NCBI GenBank assembly: GCA_902779785.1
Contig: CACZDC010000007.1
Span: 1-64,000, forward strand
DNA: 64,000 nt
Direction of reading: 5' to 3'
Source: an uncultured Bacteroidia bacterium
GTDB taxonomy: Bacteria > Bacteroidota > Bacteroidia > Bacteroidales > UBA932
Shown here: positions 44,767 through 54,500 of the stretch, in pieces
How the letters are laid out: the number at the start of each line of letters is the position of its first letter
Position numbering within the stretch: position 1 is the first letter of the stretch
The notes under the pieces: generated by a model
Seen by the model: the letters and a program-made list of their open reading frames with translations, nothing else
Database searches by the model: none
Told to the model about the DNA's origin: nothing
Position numbers and translations under genes: made by a program

Positions 44767-44797
44767 TTTGCATTCCTATTTATTATTGTTATATTTG
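44767..44797 (+). promoter_or_regulatory. Promoter of PUL2 (susC)
   Basis: TTTG (44767-44770) and TATATTTG (44790-44797) are exactly 19 nt apart, a perfect match. The leader to the ATG at 44872 is about 70 nt and starts with the tandem repeats at 44809-44834. Confidence 0.8.
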
Positions 44798-44808
44798 CAA
44801 CGTGTAAA

Positions 44809-44834
44809 ATTGGTTAACCAGATTGGTTGACCAG
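44809..44834. promoter_or_regulatory. Tandem 13-bp repeats just past the PUL2 transcription start
   Basis: ATTGGTTAACCAG is followed at once by ATTGGTTGACCAG, 12 of 13 identical. The first contains the perfect palindrome TGGTTAACCA. Their position at roughly +7 to +32 suits a repressor roadblock or a structured leader. Confidence 0.55.
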
Positions 44835-44871
44835 TGCGCGCATAAAGAATAATACTTTAACTAATAATCCT

Positions 44872-47800
44872 ATGTCTTCGACTAACCTGTTGAAAAACAG
44901 CCTGACAATCTTCCTGCTGGTATTTGCGGGATGGATTGCAACGGCCCAGCCGAGAAATGTCAAAGGCACCGTAAGTGACGCCACGGGTCCCCTCCCCGGC
45001 GTTTCAGTAATGGTAAAAGGCACTACGACCGGAACCAGCACTGACATAAACGGAGCCTATTCGATACAGATTCCCGGTCCTGATGCCGTCCTAGTGTTTT
45101 CCTACATCGGCTACCGCAGCGAGGAAGTCGCCCCCGGGAAAAACAGTACACTTAACCTGACTATGGAAACTGACGCAACCCTGCTCGACGATGTCGTCGT
45201 CGTGGGTTACGGCACCCAGGCCAAGTCCCACCTGACAGGATCCATCTCCAAAATAGGCGGAGATGCCCTGATTGACAGGCCGGTATCAGATGTGGCCACG
45301 GCGCTTCAAGGCCAGATTGCAGGTCTCTCAATCAACAACAACACCTCCGAGGTGGGCGTAACCCCGACCATCCGCGTCCGCGGTACGGGATCCATCTCCG
45401 CCGACAGCGCCCCGCTGGTGATTGTGGACGGTTTTCCGGATGCACAGGGTCTGAACAATATCAACGCCAACGACATCAAGTCCATCGAGGTCCTCAAGGA
45501 TGCCGCCTCCGCTGCAATCTATGGTTCTCGCGCGGCCAACGGCGTCATAATGGTCACGACCAAGAGCGGCGAAGCAGAAAAGCCGACCTACTCCGTCAAG
45601 GCTTACCAGGGCGTGAAATATGCCTACAAGCTCCACGATATGATCACGGCCACTGACTATCTGCATCTGCAGGAGTTCGAAGAGTCCGTAGGCGGCATCC
45701 CCGTCAAGGCCCAGGACCGTGCCGCCGCCTGGATCGAGCAGAACATAGGCGCGACCGACTGGCAGCGGGAAGGCCTTCGGAATGTGGCTTCCATAACCAA
45801 CGTGCAGTTCTCCGTCTCCGGAGGACGTAAAGGACTAAAGTACTATACTTCAGCCTCTTACACTCGTGACCAGGGCATTATGCTGCAAAACCAGGTGGAC
45901 AAGCTCAACTTTCGCGCCCGTATGGATACGGACCTCTCCGCCCGTGTCCGCTTCGGATACAACATCTCAGGCAGCTATCAGAGAGGAGAGCGTCCCCGCA
46001 ACAACTTCATCGACTTCTACCGGACGCCCTCCTTCCTGCCGGTGACGCACAATGAATGGACGACAGCCTTTACGGGTGGCTATACCGGATTTGCCAGAGG
46101 CAGCCATTTCAACGATATTTATACGCCTACGGGCGGAACGGACGAGAATGGCAACGTAATCTGGGACGGCGGCTCAAAAGGCGTCAGTCCGTTCAGCTCA
46201 GCCAACAACAACCCCAAGAGCGTGATGGCCAACACCGAGCGCTGGAGCGAGAATTTTTCCGGTACGGCCAACGTCTACGCCGAGGTGACAATCGTCAAGG
46301 GCCTTACGTTCCGTTCGTCGAACGGCGCCGTAGTCCGTTTCTCGCCTTCGTACAATTATGCCAAGGTCAACGCCCTCAAGGACGGAACCCCGAGCGAGGC
46401 TTCCTATTTCAGCAACCTCTATATTGACCTCCTGACGGAGAATACCCTAAATTATAATCTGAAAAAGGGTCGTCACAAAATGGATCTCCTCGCCGGCTTC
46501 ACTTATGAAAACACGCGCGTGCAGCGAGTAGCGATGACGGGGACAGGCTTCCCGACCGACGATATCCATACGCTGAATGCCGCGACTATTTTCTCCCTGG
46601 CAGAGGAAAACAACGGCAACACCGCAGGAACCGGCACTTTCCGCTATCCTGACAAACTTCTCCAGTCCTGGCTAGCCCGTGCGACATACAGCTATGCCGA
46701 CCGCTATCTCTTATCGGCCTCGATCCGTCTCGACCGTTCCTCGCTCTTCCAGGGCAAGAACAAGAACGCCTGGTTCCCTTCGGTCTCAGCCGGATGGCGC
46801 ATCAGCGAAGAGCCGTGGATGCAGCACATCGATTTTCTCTCGAACCTCAAACTCCGCGCTTCATACGGCGTTACGGGCAACAACAGTATCCAGTATACCT
46901 CCGCTATGGAGGTGCTGAACGGCGCCAACTACGTCCTTGGAGAGGGCAATGGCAGCCTGGTCAACGGTGTCGCCAACAAATCCAACACCCTTGCCAATGC
47001 AGACATTACCTGGGAGCAGACGGATGAATTCAACGCAGGTCTCGACGCCGGTTTCCTCCACGGAAGGATTGCCCTCTCGGTGGATGCCTACTATTCCGTT
47101 ACGCGGGCCCTCCTGTTCGCCCAGTCGACACAGTCTTTCACCGGCTTCAACTACTATTGGAACAACATCGGCCGCGTCCGCAACAGCGGTGTCGAAATTC
47201 AGTTGAACACCGTAAACTTTGACCGCAAGAAATTCAAGTGGACCACTGATTTCAACCTGTCTCTCAACCGCAACAAACTCCTTGAGCTCGGTGGCGAAAG
47301 GCAGCAGATTACTCCGGGCGAGCGCAATGAGACTTACATTGCCCTCGTAGGACAGCCGCTTATCCAGTATTATGGTTATAAAACCAACGGTGTATGGAAC
47401 AGCATCGAGGAAATCAATGCCAACCCGCACAGTACTGCCGACGTACCCGGAGGTCTTCGCCTGGTGGACAGCAACAAAGACGGACTCATCACAGAAGAGG
47501 ACCGGGTCCCGCTCGGAAATCCTTATCCGGCTTTCACCTATGGTATGACTAACAGCTTCAATATCTGGAAGTTCGATGTTTCCTTCCTCATCCAGGGCGT
47601 ACAGGGCGTCACAGTCTTCAACGGAGATGTCTATTACAATGAGTCCCATAAATACAACGCGGCCTACCTGAAGGACCGCTGGGTCAGCCCTCAGCATCCC
47701 GGCAACGGTAAGGTTCCTTTCGGTAAGAACGGGTTTGAGATTATGCACACGGACTATCCTCTTCAGGACGGATCCTATGTCTGCCTCAGGAACGCGACCA

Positions 47801-48027
47801 TCGGGTTCACCCTCAACAAGAAGGACCTGAAGAATCATCTCAAGGGACTTCGTCTTTATGTCTCGGGCAACAACCTCCTGTATCTTTGGAGCAAGGATTA
47901 CAAGGGCATCAACCCCGAATCCCGCTTCACTTCCGGCAATTATTCTTCTCCGATGATTTCCGGTTACCAGAGGGGCGGCTTCCCGCTTACTTCCACAGTC
48001 ACCTTCGGTTTGGACATTAAATTCTGA
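44872..48027 (+). CDS. susC: SusC-family TonB-dependent transporter (PUL2)
   Basis: This 1051-residue outer-membrane transporter has a signal peptide (1-25), CarboxypepD_reg-like domain (28-100), plug from VVVVGYG (about 109), and a beta-barrel ending TVTFGLDIKF. It has no STN domain, matching control by a LacI protein rather than a sigma/anti-sigma pair. ATG 44872 starts the signal peptide; the in-frame TTG at 44827 lies inside the tandem repeats. It should import alginate oligosaccharides with the SusD encoded 5 nt downstream. Confidence 0.95.
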   Translation: MSSTNLLKNSLTIFLLVFAGWIATAQPRNVKGTVSDATGPLPGVSVMVKGTTTGTSTDINGAYSIQIPGPDAVLVFSYIGYRSEEVAPGKNSTLNLTMETDATLLDDVVVVGYGTQAKSHLTGSISKIGGDALIDRPVSDVATALQGQIAGLSINNNTSEVGVTPTIRVRGTGSISADSAPLVIVDGFPDAQGLNNINANDIKSIEVLKDAASAAIYGSRAANGVIMVTTKSGEAEKPTYSVKAYQGVKYAYKLHDMITATDYLHLQEFEESVGGIPVKAQDRAAAWIEQNIGATDWQREGLRNVASITNVQFSVSGGRKGLKYYTSASYTRDQGIMLQNQVDKLNFRARMDTDLSARVRFGYNISGSYQRGERPRNNFIDFYRTPSFLPVTHNEWTTAFTGGYTGFARGSHFNDIYTPTGGTDENGNVIWDGGSKGVSPFSSANNNPKSVMANTERWSENFSGTANVYAEVTIVKGLTFRSSNGAVVRFSPSYNYAKVNALKDGTPSEASYFSNLYIDLLTENTLNYNLKKGRHKMDLLAGFTYENTRVQRVAMTGTGFPTDDIHTLNAATIFSLAEENNGNTAGTGTFRYPDKLLQSWLARATYSYADRYLLSASIRLDRSSLFQGKNKNAWFPSVSAGWRISEEPWMQHIDFLSNLKLRASYGVTGNNSIQYTSAMEVLNGANYVLGEGNGSLVNGVANKSNTLANADITWEQTDEFNAGLDAGFLHGRIALSVDAYYSVTRALLFAQSTQSFTGFNYYWNNIGRVRNSGVEIQLNTVNFDRKKFKWTTDFNLSLNRNKLLELGGERQQITPGERNETYIALVGQPLIQYYGYKTNGVWNSIEEINANPHSTADVPGGLRLVDSNKDGLITEEDRVPLGNPYPAFTYGMTNSFNIWKFDVSFLIQGVQGVTVFNGDVYYNESHKYNAAYLKDRWVSPQHPGNGKVPFGKNGFEIMHTDYPLQDGSYVCLRNATIGFTLNKKDLKNHLKGLRLYVSGNNLLYLWSKDYKGINPESRFTSGNYSSPMISGYQRGGFPLTSTVTFGLDIKF

Positions 48028-48032
48028 CGCTT

Positions 48033-49529
48033 ATGAAAAAGACAATCATACTTGCAGCAGCGGTCCTTGCAGCCGCTTCCTGTGACCTCAATCGCTATCC
48101 TGTCTCAGAAGTGGCGGCTGATGCCTACGTCACGGATGCCAGAAGCGTCGAGAACCTTGTAATGGGCGCATACAATGCCCTTTACGATGTTGCCCAATAC
48201 GAATGGGCGGTGACGGAACTCCGTTCCGACAATGTCCGAATGAGGGTCAACGCCTCCACGGCGCAAGATACCAAGGAAATCCAGCAACTTGACAATGGGA
48301 CCATCCTTTCCGGCAACTCTTTCGTCGGTGAGTATTGGGACGGAGCATATCGGGTCATCAACCGGGCTAATTCGGTACTCCCATACCTGGATGTAGTGGA
48401 GGATCCTGTCGCAAGAGCCAGCTTTGAAGGAGAAGCACTCTTCCTTCGCGCGTGGATGTATTTCAATATAGTACGCCTTTGGGGTCCGACGTTCATCGTA
48501 ACCCGCAAGACCGGAGCAGACGAAGCCCGTCATATGCAGCGCAGTTCCGTGGATGAGGTATATGCCCAGATCGAGCAGGATCTTGAGAAAGTCATAGATG
48601 AGGAACTGCTGCCTCTCAAGCGCAGCGGTGCAGCACTTGGCAGAGCCGACCTGCGTGCCGCAAAGGCAATGCTTGCAAAGGTTTATGCAACCCACTACAA
48701 GGTGAGTGACGAGCACTACGCCAAGGCAAAGGAACTGCTCTCCGATGTTGTGACAGCCTGCGGGAACCCCACCTCCGGCGCCAGCCTGGTCCCCTACGAC
48801 AAGGTGTTCGCCACAAACAATGAGATGAATGACGAGATTATCTTCGCCATCCGTTACCGCAGCGGCAAGCTCGGCATCGGCTCTCCCTTCACCACTCTGT
48901 ATGCCCCGATAAACAACGGCGGCAACGTTGCCATCGGTTCCCCGAAACACTACAATTTCCCGTCTGACAATCTGATTGCCGCCTATAATGAGAATCCTGG
49001 CGACAAGCGCAAGGATGTCACACTTCAGGAAAACTATTTGAACAAGACGACTGGAGCAATCGTGAACGCACGCTTCTGCAACAAGTTCATCGATCCTGCG
49101 ATGACTAGCGAGAATGATGCAGAAAATGACTTCCCGGTCATCCGCCTCGGCGACGTGATGCTACTGCTTGCAGAGTTGTCAAACGAACTTTCAGGCCCCT
49201 CCACTGAGGCCTTGACGCTTCTCAACGCCATCCGTGAACGCGCTGGCATTCCGACTTATTCACTCGACGAGGTCAATACTAAGTACGCTTTCCGCGAGGC
49301 GGTGCGCAAAGAGCGCCGCGTGGAACTAGCCCTGGAGAATCAGTACTGGTTTGACCTCCTCCGTTGGGGGACAGCCGTATCAAGGGTCAATGCTTTCTTC
49401 CAGAGCGAACCCTTCTTCGGCGACTACGACTTTACTGTGAATCCGATCGCAGAATGGCAGACAATGCTTCCGATTCCCCAGAGCGTCAAAAATGTAAATT
49501 CCGAAGTTGCACAGAATCCCGGTTACTAA
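48033..49529 (+). CDS. susD: SusD-family lipoprotein (PUL2)
   Basis: This 498-residue surface lipoprotein opens MKKTIILAAAVLAAASC with a clear lipobox. Family segments are FEGEALFLRAWMYFNIVRLWG, FREAVRKERRVELALENQYWFDLLRWG in pieces, and the closing MLPIPQSVKNVNSEVAQNPGY in part. It forms the lid on the SusC encoded just upstream. The next gene starts 1 nt after its stop. Confidence 0.95.
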   Translation: MKKTIILAAAVLAAASCDLNRYPVSEVAADAYVTDARSVENLVMGAYNALYDVAQYEWAVTELRSDNVRMRVNASTAQDTKEIQQLDNGTILSGNSFVGEYWDGAYRVINRANSVLPYLDVVEDPVARASFEGEALFLRAWMYFNIVRLWGPTFIVTRKTGADEARHMQRSSVDEVYAQIEQDLEKVIDEELLPLKRSGAALGRADLRAAKAMLAKVYATHYKVSDEHYAKAKELLSDVVTACGNPTSGASLVPYDKVFATNNEMNDEIIFAIRYRSGKLGIGSPFTTLYAPINNGGNVAIGSPKHYNFPSDNLIAAYNENPGDKRKDVTLQENYLNKTTGAIVNARFCNKFIDPAMTSENDAENDFPVIRLGDVMLLLAELSNELSGPSTEALTLLNAIRERAGIPTYSLDEVNTKYAFREAVRKERRVELALENQYWFDLLRWGTAVSRVNAFFQSEPFFGDYDFTVNPIAEWQTMLPIPQSVKNVNSEVAQNPGY

Positions 49530-49530
49530 T

Positions 49531-51228
49531 ATGAAAAAGTATATATTACTGCTTGCTGCTGCAGCCTTTATGGCAGCTTCCTGTGACAGGGTTTACGTGG
49601 ACGAGGTTGCTCCTCACGAGCCCGTCATCACTACTTTCACACCTGCATCTGCACCTGTCGGCGCTGAGGTGACCGTAAGCGGAGAATACCTCAATGAAGT
49701 CACTGCAGCCTTTATCGGCGACATCAAGGTCGATATAGTCTCAAAAATATCCAACACCCGTCTTGTCATCAAGGTCGCTTCCGGCGTCACCTCCGGTGTC
49801 ATCAAGCTGGTCAATGCAAAGGGTTCCGGCTCTTCTGACAAAAAGTTCCAATGCACCTTCGCCGTTCCGGAGATTGCCGCTTCGCTACTGCAGGAGGAGG
49901 CCGAGATGGGTGAGAGCATAATGCTGTCCGGATCCCATCTCCTTTCTGTCAGTAAAGTATTCTTCACAGCGGAAGGATACACCGAGGGACACGAGGGACA
50001 GATTCTCAACGGCTCAGATGAAGAATTGATTGTCAAGGTTCCATACGTGGAAAATGAAAACGCGCACATTACGCTCGCCTACTTTGACGGAAGCGGCGAC
50101 ACCACTACGGACCTTGCTTCAGCACCGGCAATCCGTGTTATCCGCTATGTGCCCAAATTCAATGAATATACCTTTGAAAAGACGGAGGTCGGCCGCAGCA
50201 TAACATTGACGGGAGAATATCTCAACAATGTCGACCGGATTACCGTCAACGACTGGGACGCTCCACTATTCAAGAGTGCTACCGAACTGACGTTTTCCAT
50301 TCCGGCCGGAGACTTCAAAGACGGAGAAACCACCGTGGAAATCAAGGCCTGGTATTTCGACAACAACGAGTTTATCCCCCTGAGCGACAACTTTGTGGTG
50401 TTTGTCCCCTTCGTAAAGTTCTGGGAAAATGTTAGGACGTGGGCCCAGGGACGGACAGAAGAAAACGAGTTTATTTCATTCTTCTCTCCCGAGACCGGAA
50501 TTGCCTATGAGAATAGCAAATGGCGGGATATCGTGGATCCAATATCCATGAAATACAAGAATGCACAGTGGAGCGGGACCGGGAATATTCCGAAGCCCGG
50601 CGTAGTAAGCGATGAAGATTATAACTCTGTCGCCCCCTACTTCTTCTTCGCCGGCAACAATGACCATTCTCTGGCGCTTAACTCCCCTGCCAACTCTCAA
50701 TCACAGCTCAGGAATTTTTATACGCAAAACACTGGAAAAGATGAGTTCCGAGTCACGCAATCCAGTGCCAACCAGACTGGTACGCCGATCCTCTGCTTCC
50801 GTTTTCTCAACCCGGAAACCACAATCGAAGCTGAGAAAGAACTGATTAATAAGGTACTTGAAGGCAGAATCGAAAACATCAACGAAGAGCTTTTTCCGAT
50901 TGATGTTGATGCTAGTACGATTGCCGGCATTGGCGTATCGTCTTTCACAGGCAGTGCCAATTCAAGTAGCATCGATTGGCTTGCCGGACGCAAGATGGAT
51001 ACCCTGGTAGCTGAAAAAGACTACAAACTCAACTCAATATTCCTGATCGCTTATTACAGCAATAACGGTTATTCGAAGGAAACTCCCGCGAAGAATATCA
51101 AACGTCTCGGCATTCTTAGGATGAAGAGCATTGACTTTGGCATTTACAATAATACAAATTACGCCGGTTCCTGTTTTACCTACGATGTGTACTGGCAGAA
51201 ATATGATTATGATTATTCAAAGCTCTAG
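49531..51228 (+). CDS. TIG/IPT-domain surface glycan-binding lipoprotein A
   Basis: This 565-residue lipoprotein has its lipobox at AASC18. Three TIG/IPT-like beta-sandwich domains follow (starting near ITTFTPASAPVGAEVTVSGEYL, EIAASLLQEEAEMGESIMLSG and VPKFNEYTFEKTEVGRSITLTG in part), then a C-terminal domain of about 270 residues. That C-terminal domain resembles the one in the next gene (for example NSPANSQSQLRNFY against NPANSANQLKTHY). Position after SusD and the domain plan indicate a surface glycan-binding protein; binding itself is inferred. Confidence 0.8.
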   Translation: MKKYILLLAAAAFMAASCDRVYVDEVAPHEPVITTFTPASAPVGAEVTVSGEYLNEVTAAFIGDIKVDIVSKISNTRLVIKVASGVTSGVIKLVNAKGSGSSDKKFQCTFAVPEIAASLLQEEAEMGESIMLSGSHLLSVSKVFFTAEGYTEGHEGQILNGSDEELIVKVPYVENENAHITLAYFDGSGDTTTDLASAPAIRVIRYVPKFNEYTFEKTEVGRSITLTGEYLNNVDRITVNDWDAPLFKSATELTFSIPAGDFKDGETTVEIKAWYFDNNEFIPLSDNFVVFVPFVKFWENVRTWAQGRTEENEFISFFSPETGIAYENSKWRDIVDPISMKYKNAQWSGTGNIPKPGVVSDEDYNSVAPYFFFAGNNDHSLALNSPANSQSQLRNFYTQNTGKDEFRVTQSSANQTGTPILCFRFLNPETTIEAEKELINKVLEGRIENINEELFPIDVDASTIAGIGVSSFTGSANSSSIDWLAGRKMDTLVAEKDYKLNSIFLIAYYSNNGYSKETPAKNIKRLGILRMKSIDFGIYNNTNYAGSCFTYDVYWQKYDYDYSKL

Positions 51229-51231
51229 GAT

Positions 51232-53151
51232 ATGAAAAGCATAAAACTTGGCCTGGGCATCCTGTTAATCGCCCTTTTGGGGATTTCCTGCAAACGGGAA
51301 GCACCCCAGCCCATCAATACCCCGGCCATCAATATCACCCAGAAAGCGCTGGTACCGAATCCGGATGAGAGCGGCGCACTTCGCGCTTACATCGGTGACG
51401 AGGTAACCGCCGAGGGATTCAATCTCGACAAGGTCGGAGCCGTCCGTTTCGACCAGACGGAAGCCGAGATTGTCTCCAAGGACATCAAAAAAATTGTATT
51501 CAAAGTCCCCGTACTTGACCTTCCCCAGAAGGACGAGCCGCAGAAGACTCTGCTTCAGGTATTTGACGCGGACAAGAGCACGGTCATATTCAAATATGAT
51601 TTCTATGTCACCGTCCCCGTAACGGATGCTCTGATTAGCTCCTACAGTCCCAAGAGCGGCACTGTCGGAACCGAAGTCACTATCTCCGGACGCAACCTGA
51701 CACAGATTACCAAGGTCACGTTCGGCGGAGTGGACGGAGATATCCAAGCCTGTCTGGACGAGAGTGTCAAAGTCCTTGTCCCGATGATTCCGGGCAGCGA
51801 AGCCACACGTAGCGTTGACATAGTGGCTACCTGGAGCGACGGGAACATAGACGTAACCAGCGACGAAGACCAGTTCAGCTTCCTCCAGCCTGTCTTCACT
51901 TCCTTCACCCAGGCGGATGATGTCCACCTCGGAGACGAAATCGTCCTCTCCGGCGAAAACCTCGACCTGGTGGACGGAGTCAAATGGGGAGATGTGGACC
52001 TGCTCATCAGCGAGAAGAGCGCCACTTCTCTGACCATCAAGGTCCCGTCCGGAATCGAAATGATGGATCCCGCCGTACAAGCCAAGGAACTCGCCGCGAG
52101 CTTCGGTAATCCTGCTCAGAAAGTCGTCATTGCCGCAGCGCTTCGCATCGACACGACTCCTGTAGGCCCGGCGGCACCGGTCTTCACTTCAGCGGCTCCT
52201 GCAGACAAGGACTACACCGCCTTCTATCTCGGCAAGGAAGTTGTGGTCAAGGGAGAGAACTTCGCCAGCATCGAGAAATTTAAAGTGGACGGCATCGAGG
52301 CGGCTCTTACGACTGCAGCTAGCGACATTGAAGCCCGTTTCATAATGCCGAAGACCATCACCGGCACGGCCGCCAAAGAAGTCGATCTCATTGCAGTCTG
52401 GAACGGCGGCAACGAGCTCGACTGCGGCAAGATCACCGTCCTTCCGTTCTACTACACCAAGGGTCTCCGGCTCCGCATCGGGTCCAATTCCAAGAACAGC
52501 TATCCCGCCGAAAACCGAGAGGACTCCTTCCTCCTCCTGGATGAAGGGCGAGTGGTTTCAGTGAAGGACTGGTACGATATACCTGTGGACCAGTTTGCCA
52601 AGAGCGGCGCCAATACCGTTACGACGGCGGCTAACATGGTTACGGGTTCGGAAACGGACTATTACAGCGTCCAGCCCTACACCTTCGCCTCAAGCAACTC
52701 TTCCAACAAACTGACCTTCTATAATCCGGCCAATAGCGCCAATCAGCTAAAGACGCATTATCTGGACGGTACAACTGCGCTTCCGAGCACTTTCGGAACG
52801 CCCGTGATGTTCTTCGCCATAGTGACAAATGAGACACTGAAGGCGGCTGCAGCCGGCGGTACTTTGACAGATATTGTGACCGACATACCCAAGGCAAGTG
52901 CAGGGGCACCGGCCTGTGGCGCAGCCGAGTCAAGCAGCGTCTGGGTCAAGGGCAGCGTCCTTACGGTCCAGGATGGCGGTTATGACTACGCCAAGGATGC
53001 CAAGAAACCCGGTGATAACCTGGCCGGAGTACGGAATGTCGGCCTGATACACATTGCCGACATCACCTGCGTGGATGCGAATGGAGCAGCGGTGGCAAGC
53101 AGGGAAGGATATATCGATATCGATCTCTATTGGTCCAACGTACTTAATTAA
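51232..53151 (+). CDS. TIG/IPT-domain surface glycan-binding lipoprotein B
   Basis: This 639-residue lipoprotein has its lipobox at GISC20. Four TIG/IPT-like repeats follow (for example SYSPKSGTVGTEVTISGRNL and TSFTQADDVHLGDEIVLSG), then a C-terminal domain paralogous to that of protein A, with matching FGTPVMFFAIV/TGTPILCFRF and a final D-L-Y-W motif. The tandem pair probably gives the cell two glycan-binding stalks of different length. It starts 3 nt after protein A. Confidence 0.8.
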   Translation: MKSIKLGLGILLIALLGISCKREAPQPINTPAINITQKALVPNPDESGALRAYIGDEVTAEGFNLDKVGAVRFDQTEAEIVSKDIKKIVFKVPVLDLPQKDEPQKTLLQVFDADKSTVIFKYDFYVTVPVTDALISSYSPKSGTVGTEVTISGRNLTQITKVTFGGVDGDIQACLDESVKVLVPMIPGSEATRSVDIVATWSDGNIDVTSDEDQFSFLQPVFTSFTQADDVHLGDEIVLSGENLDLVDGVKWGDVDLLISEKSATSLTIKVPSGIEMMDPAVQAKELAASFGNPAQKVVIAAALRIDTTPVGPAAPVFTSAAPADKDYTAFYLGKEVVVKGENFASIEKFKVDGIEAALTTAASDIEARFIMPKTITGTAAKEVDLIAVWNGGNELDCGKITVLPFYYTKGLRLRIGSNSKNSYPAENREDSFLLLDEGRVVSVKDWYDIPVDQFAKSGANTVTTAANMVTGSETDYYSVQPYTFASSNSSNKLTFYNPANSANQLKTHYLDGTTALPSTFGTPVMFFAIVTNETLKAAAAGGTLTDIVTDIPKASAGAPACGAAESSSVWVKGSVLTVQDGGYDYAKDAKKPGDNLAGVRNVGLIHIADITCVDANGAAVASREGYIDIDLYWSNVLN

Positions 53152-53153
53152 GA

Positions 53154-54500
53154 ATGAGGCACATAAACGTTTTCAAAGCTGTTCTGGCGACCCTCCTTAT
53201 GGCGGGTTGCCAGACGGCCTTTTCTATCCCGCCGGTGGTTCCTCCCGTGAAAACTGACGGAAAGGTAACTGTAAGCGACGAAGCAAGCTTCAAGGCGGCT
53301 CTGAAAGAAATAGTTCCCGGAGACGTTATCATCTGGAAAAACGGGACCTACGAGAACCTTGCCCTGAAGCTAACGGCGGAAGGCAGCGAAGGCTCGCCCA
53401 TTACCCTTAGGGCCGAAACCCCGGGCGGAGTTGTCTTCACCGGGCTTTCCTCCATCCAGCTGAAAGGCTCTTACCTTGCAGCCGAAGGCTTTGCCTTCAA
53501 GAAACTTGACACCTCCGTCAAAAACCCCATCCTGACGGCCGCCAAAGGCAGTTCTTACTGTCGTTTTTCCGACATCCTCATAGACGGGACCGGCAGCAAA
53601 GCCTCAGAAATTGACAGTAAATGGGTAAACCTTTATGGACTCAGACACGAAGTATCCAACTGCAGTTTCATTGACAAGCGCAATATGGGCTGTCTCTTCG
53701 TGGTTTGGATGGAAGCCGACATCATTCCTGAACACAGGATACTTAACAACTATTTCACCCGTCCATATACCCACTATGACGACAACGGAAAGGCCCGCAA
53801 CGGTCAGGAAGCCATCCGCATAGGCACCAGCGACTTCTCCCTCAATCCGGCCAATTGCCTTGTCAAGGGCAACCACTTCTACCGTTGTCACGGCGAAAGG
53901 GCCGAGATAATATCCAACAAGAGTTGCGGCAACCTCTATGAGGGCAACCTCTTCGAAGAAGGCGATGGAACGCTCACCCTCAGACACGGCAACGACTGCA
54001 TCGTAAAGGGTAATTACTTCTACAGCGGAGGCAAGAGCGAAGTCGGCGGAGTCCGCATAATCGGAGAGAGGCACACCGTGGAAAACAATGTTTTTCTGGA
54101 ACTTACCGGAAGCGGATACAAGAGTGCGCTCTGCGTAGTCAGAGGAGAATCCAATGCGGCCCTCAACGGTTACTGGACTGTCAAGGACGCCGTGGTCAAA
54201 GACAATATATTCATCGACTGCCGCTGCGGCATAGTAGTCAATTACAGCGGCCGCGACAGCCAGGACACCCCTCCCCAGAGCGTTAAGTTCCAGGGCAATA
54301 CCCTTGTCAGCGGGAAGAGTTATATGATTCCCGTCCAGGTGATAGACACGCCTTCGGAAAACCTCTCGTGGGAAAACAACCTTATCTATGGAGGCTCCCT
54401 GAAAGGTGTCAGCCTTGACAAAGCAACGCAAAAACCCGAAACGAAAGACTATAGCGAGACTCTCTCCGAGATCCGCGACAAAGCCGGCAAAAGATGGTAA
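53154..54500 (+). CDS. PL6 alginate lyase, single domain
   Basis: This 448-residue right-handed beta-helix lipoprotein (lipobox MAGC) belongs to the PL6 (chondroitinase B/alginate lyase) family. The Brønsted base K256 (ISNKSCGN) and acid R277 (LTLRHGN) are both present, as is the calcium-site region QEAIRIG. It cleaves by beta-elimination to give 4,5-unsaturated ends. With PL17 downstream and no sulfatase, alginate is the likely substrate rather than dermatan sulfate. It overlaps the next gene by 7 nt. Confidence 0.92.
   Translation: MRHINVFKAVLATLLMAGCQTAFSIPPVVPPVKTDGKVTVSDEASFKAALKEIVPGDVIIWKNGTYENLALKLTAEGSEGSPITLRAETPGGVVFTGLSSIQLKGSYLAAEGFAFKKLDTSVKNPILTAAKGSSYCRFSDILIDGTGSKASEIDSKWVNLYGLRHEVSNCSFIDKRNMGCLFVVWMEADIIPEHRILNNYFTRPYTHYDDNGKARNGQEAIRIGTSDFSLNPANCLVKGNHFYRCHGERAEIISNKSCGNLYEGNLFEEGDGTLTLRHGNDCIVKGNYFYSGGKSEVGGVRIIGERHTVENNVFLELTGSGYKSALCVVRGESNAALNGYWTVKDAVVKDNIFIDCRCGIVVNYSGRDSQDTPPQSVKFQGNTLVSGKSYMIPVQVIDTPSENLSWENNLIYGGSLKGVSLDKATQKPETKDYSETLSEIRDKAGKRW

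Noticed and set aside
44809..44834. CRISPR-like direct repeats
   Set aside because: Only two 13-bp units with no spacer, and no cas genes in the window.
44827..44871. A TTG start 45 nt upstream for the PUL2 SusC
   Set aside because: It lies inside the tandem operator-like repeats and would bury the signal peptide behind a polar extension.
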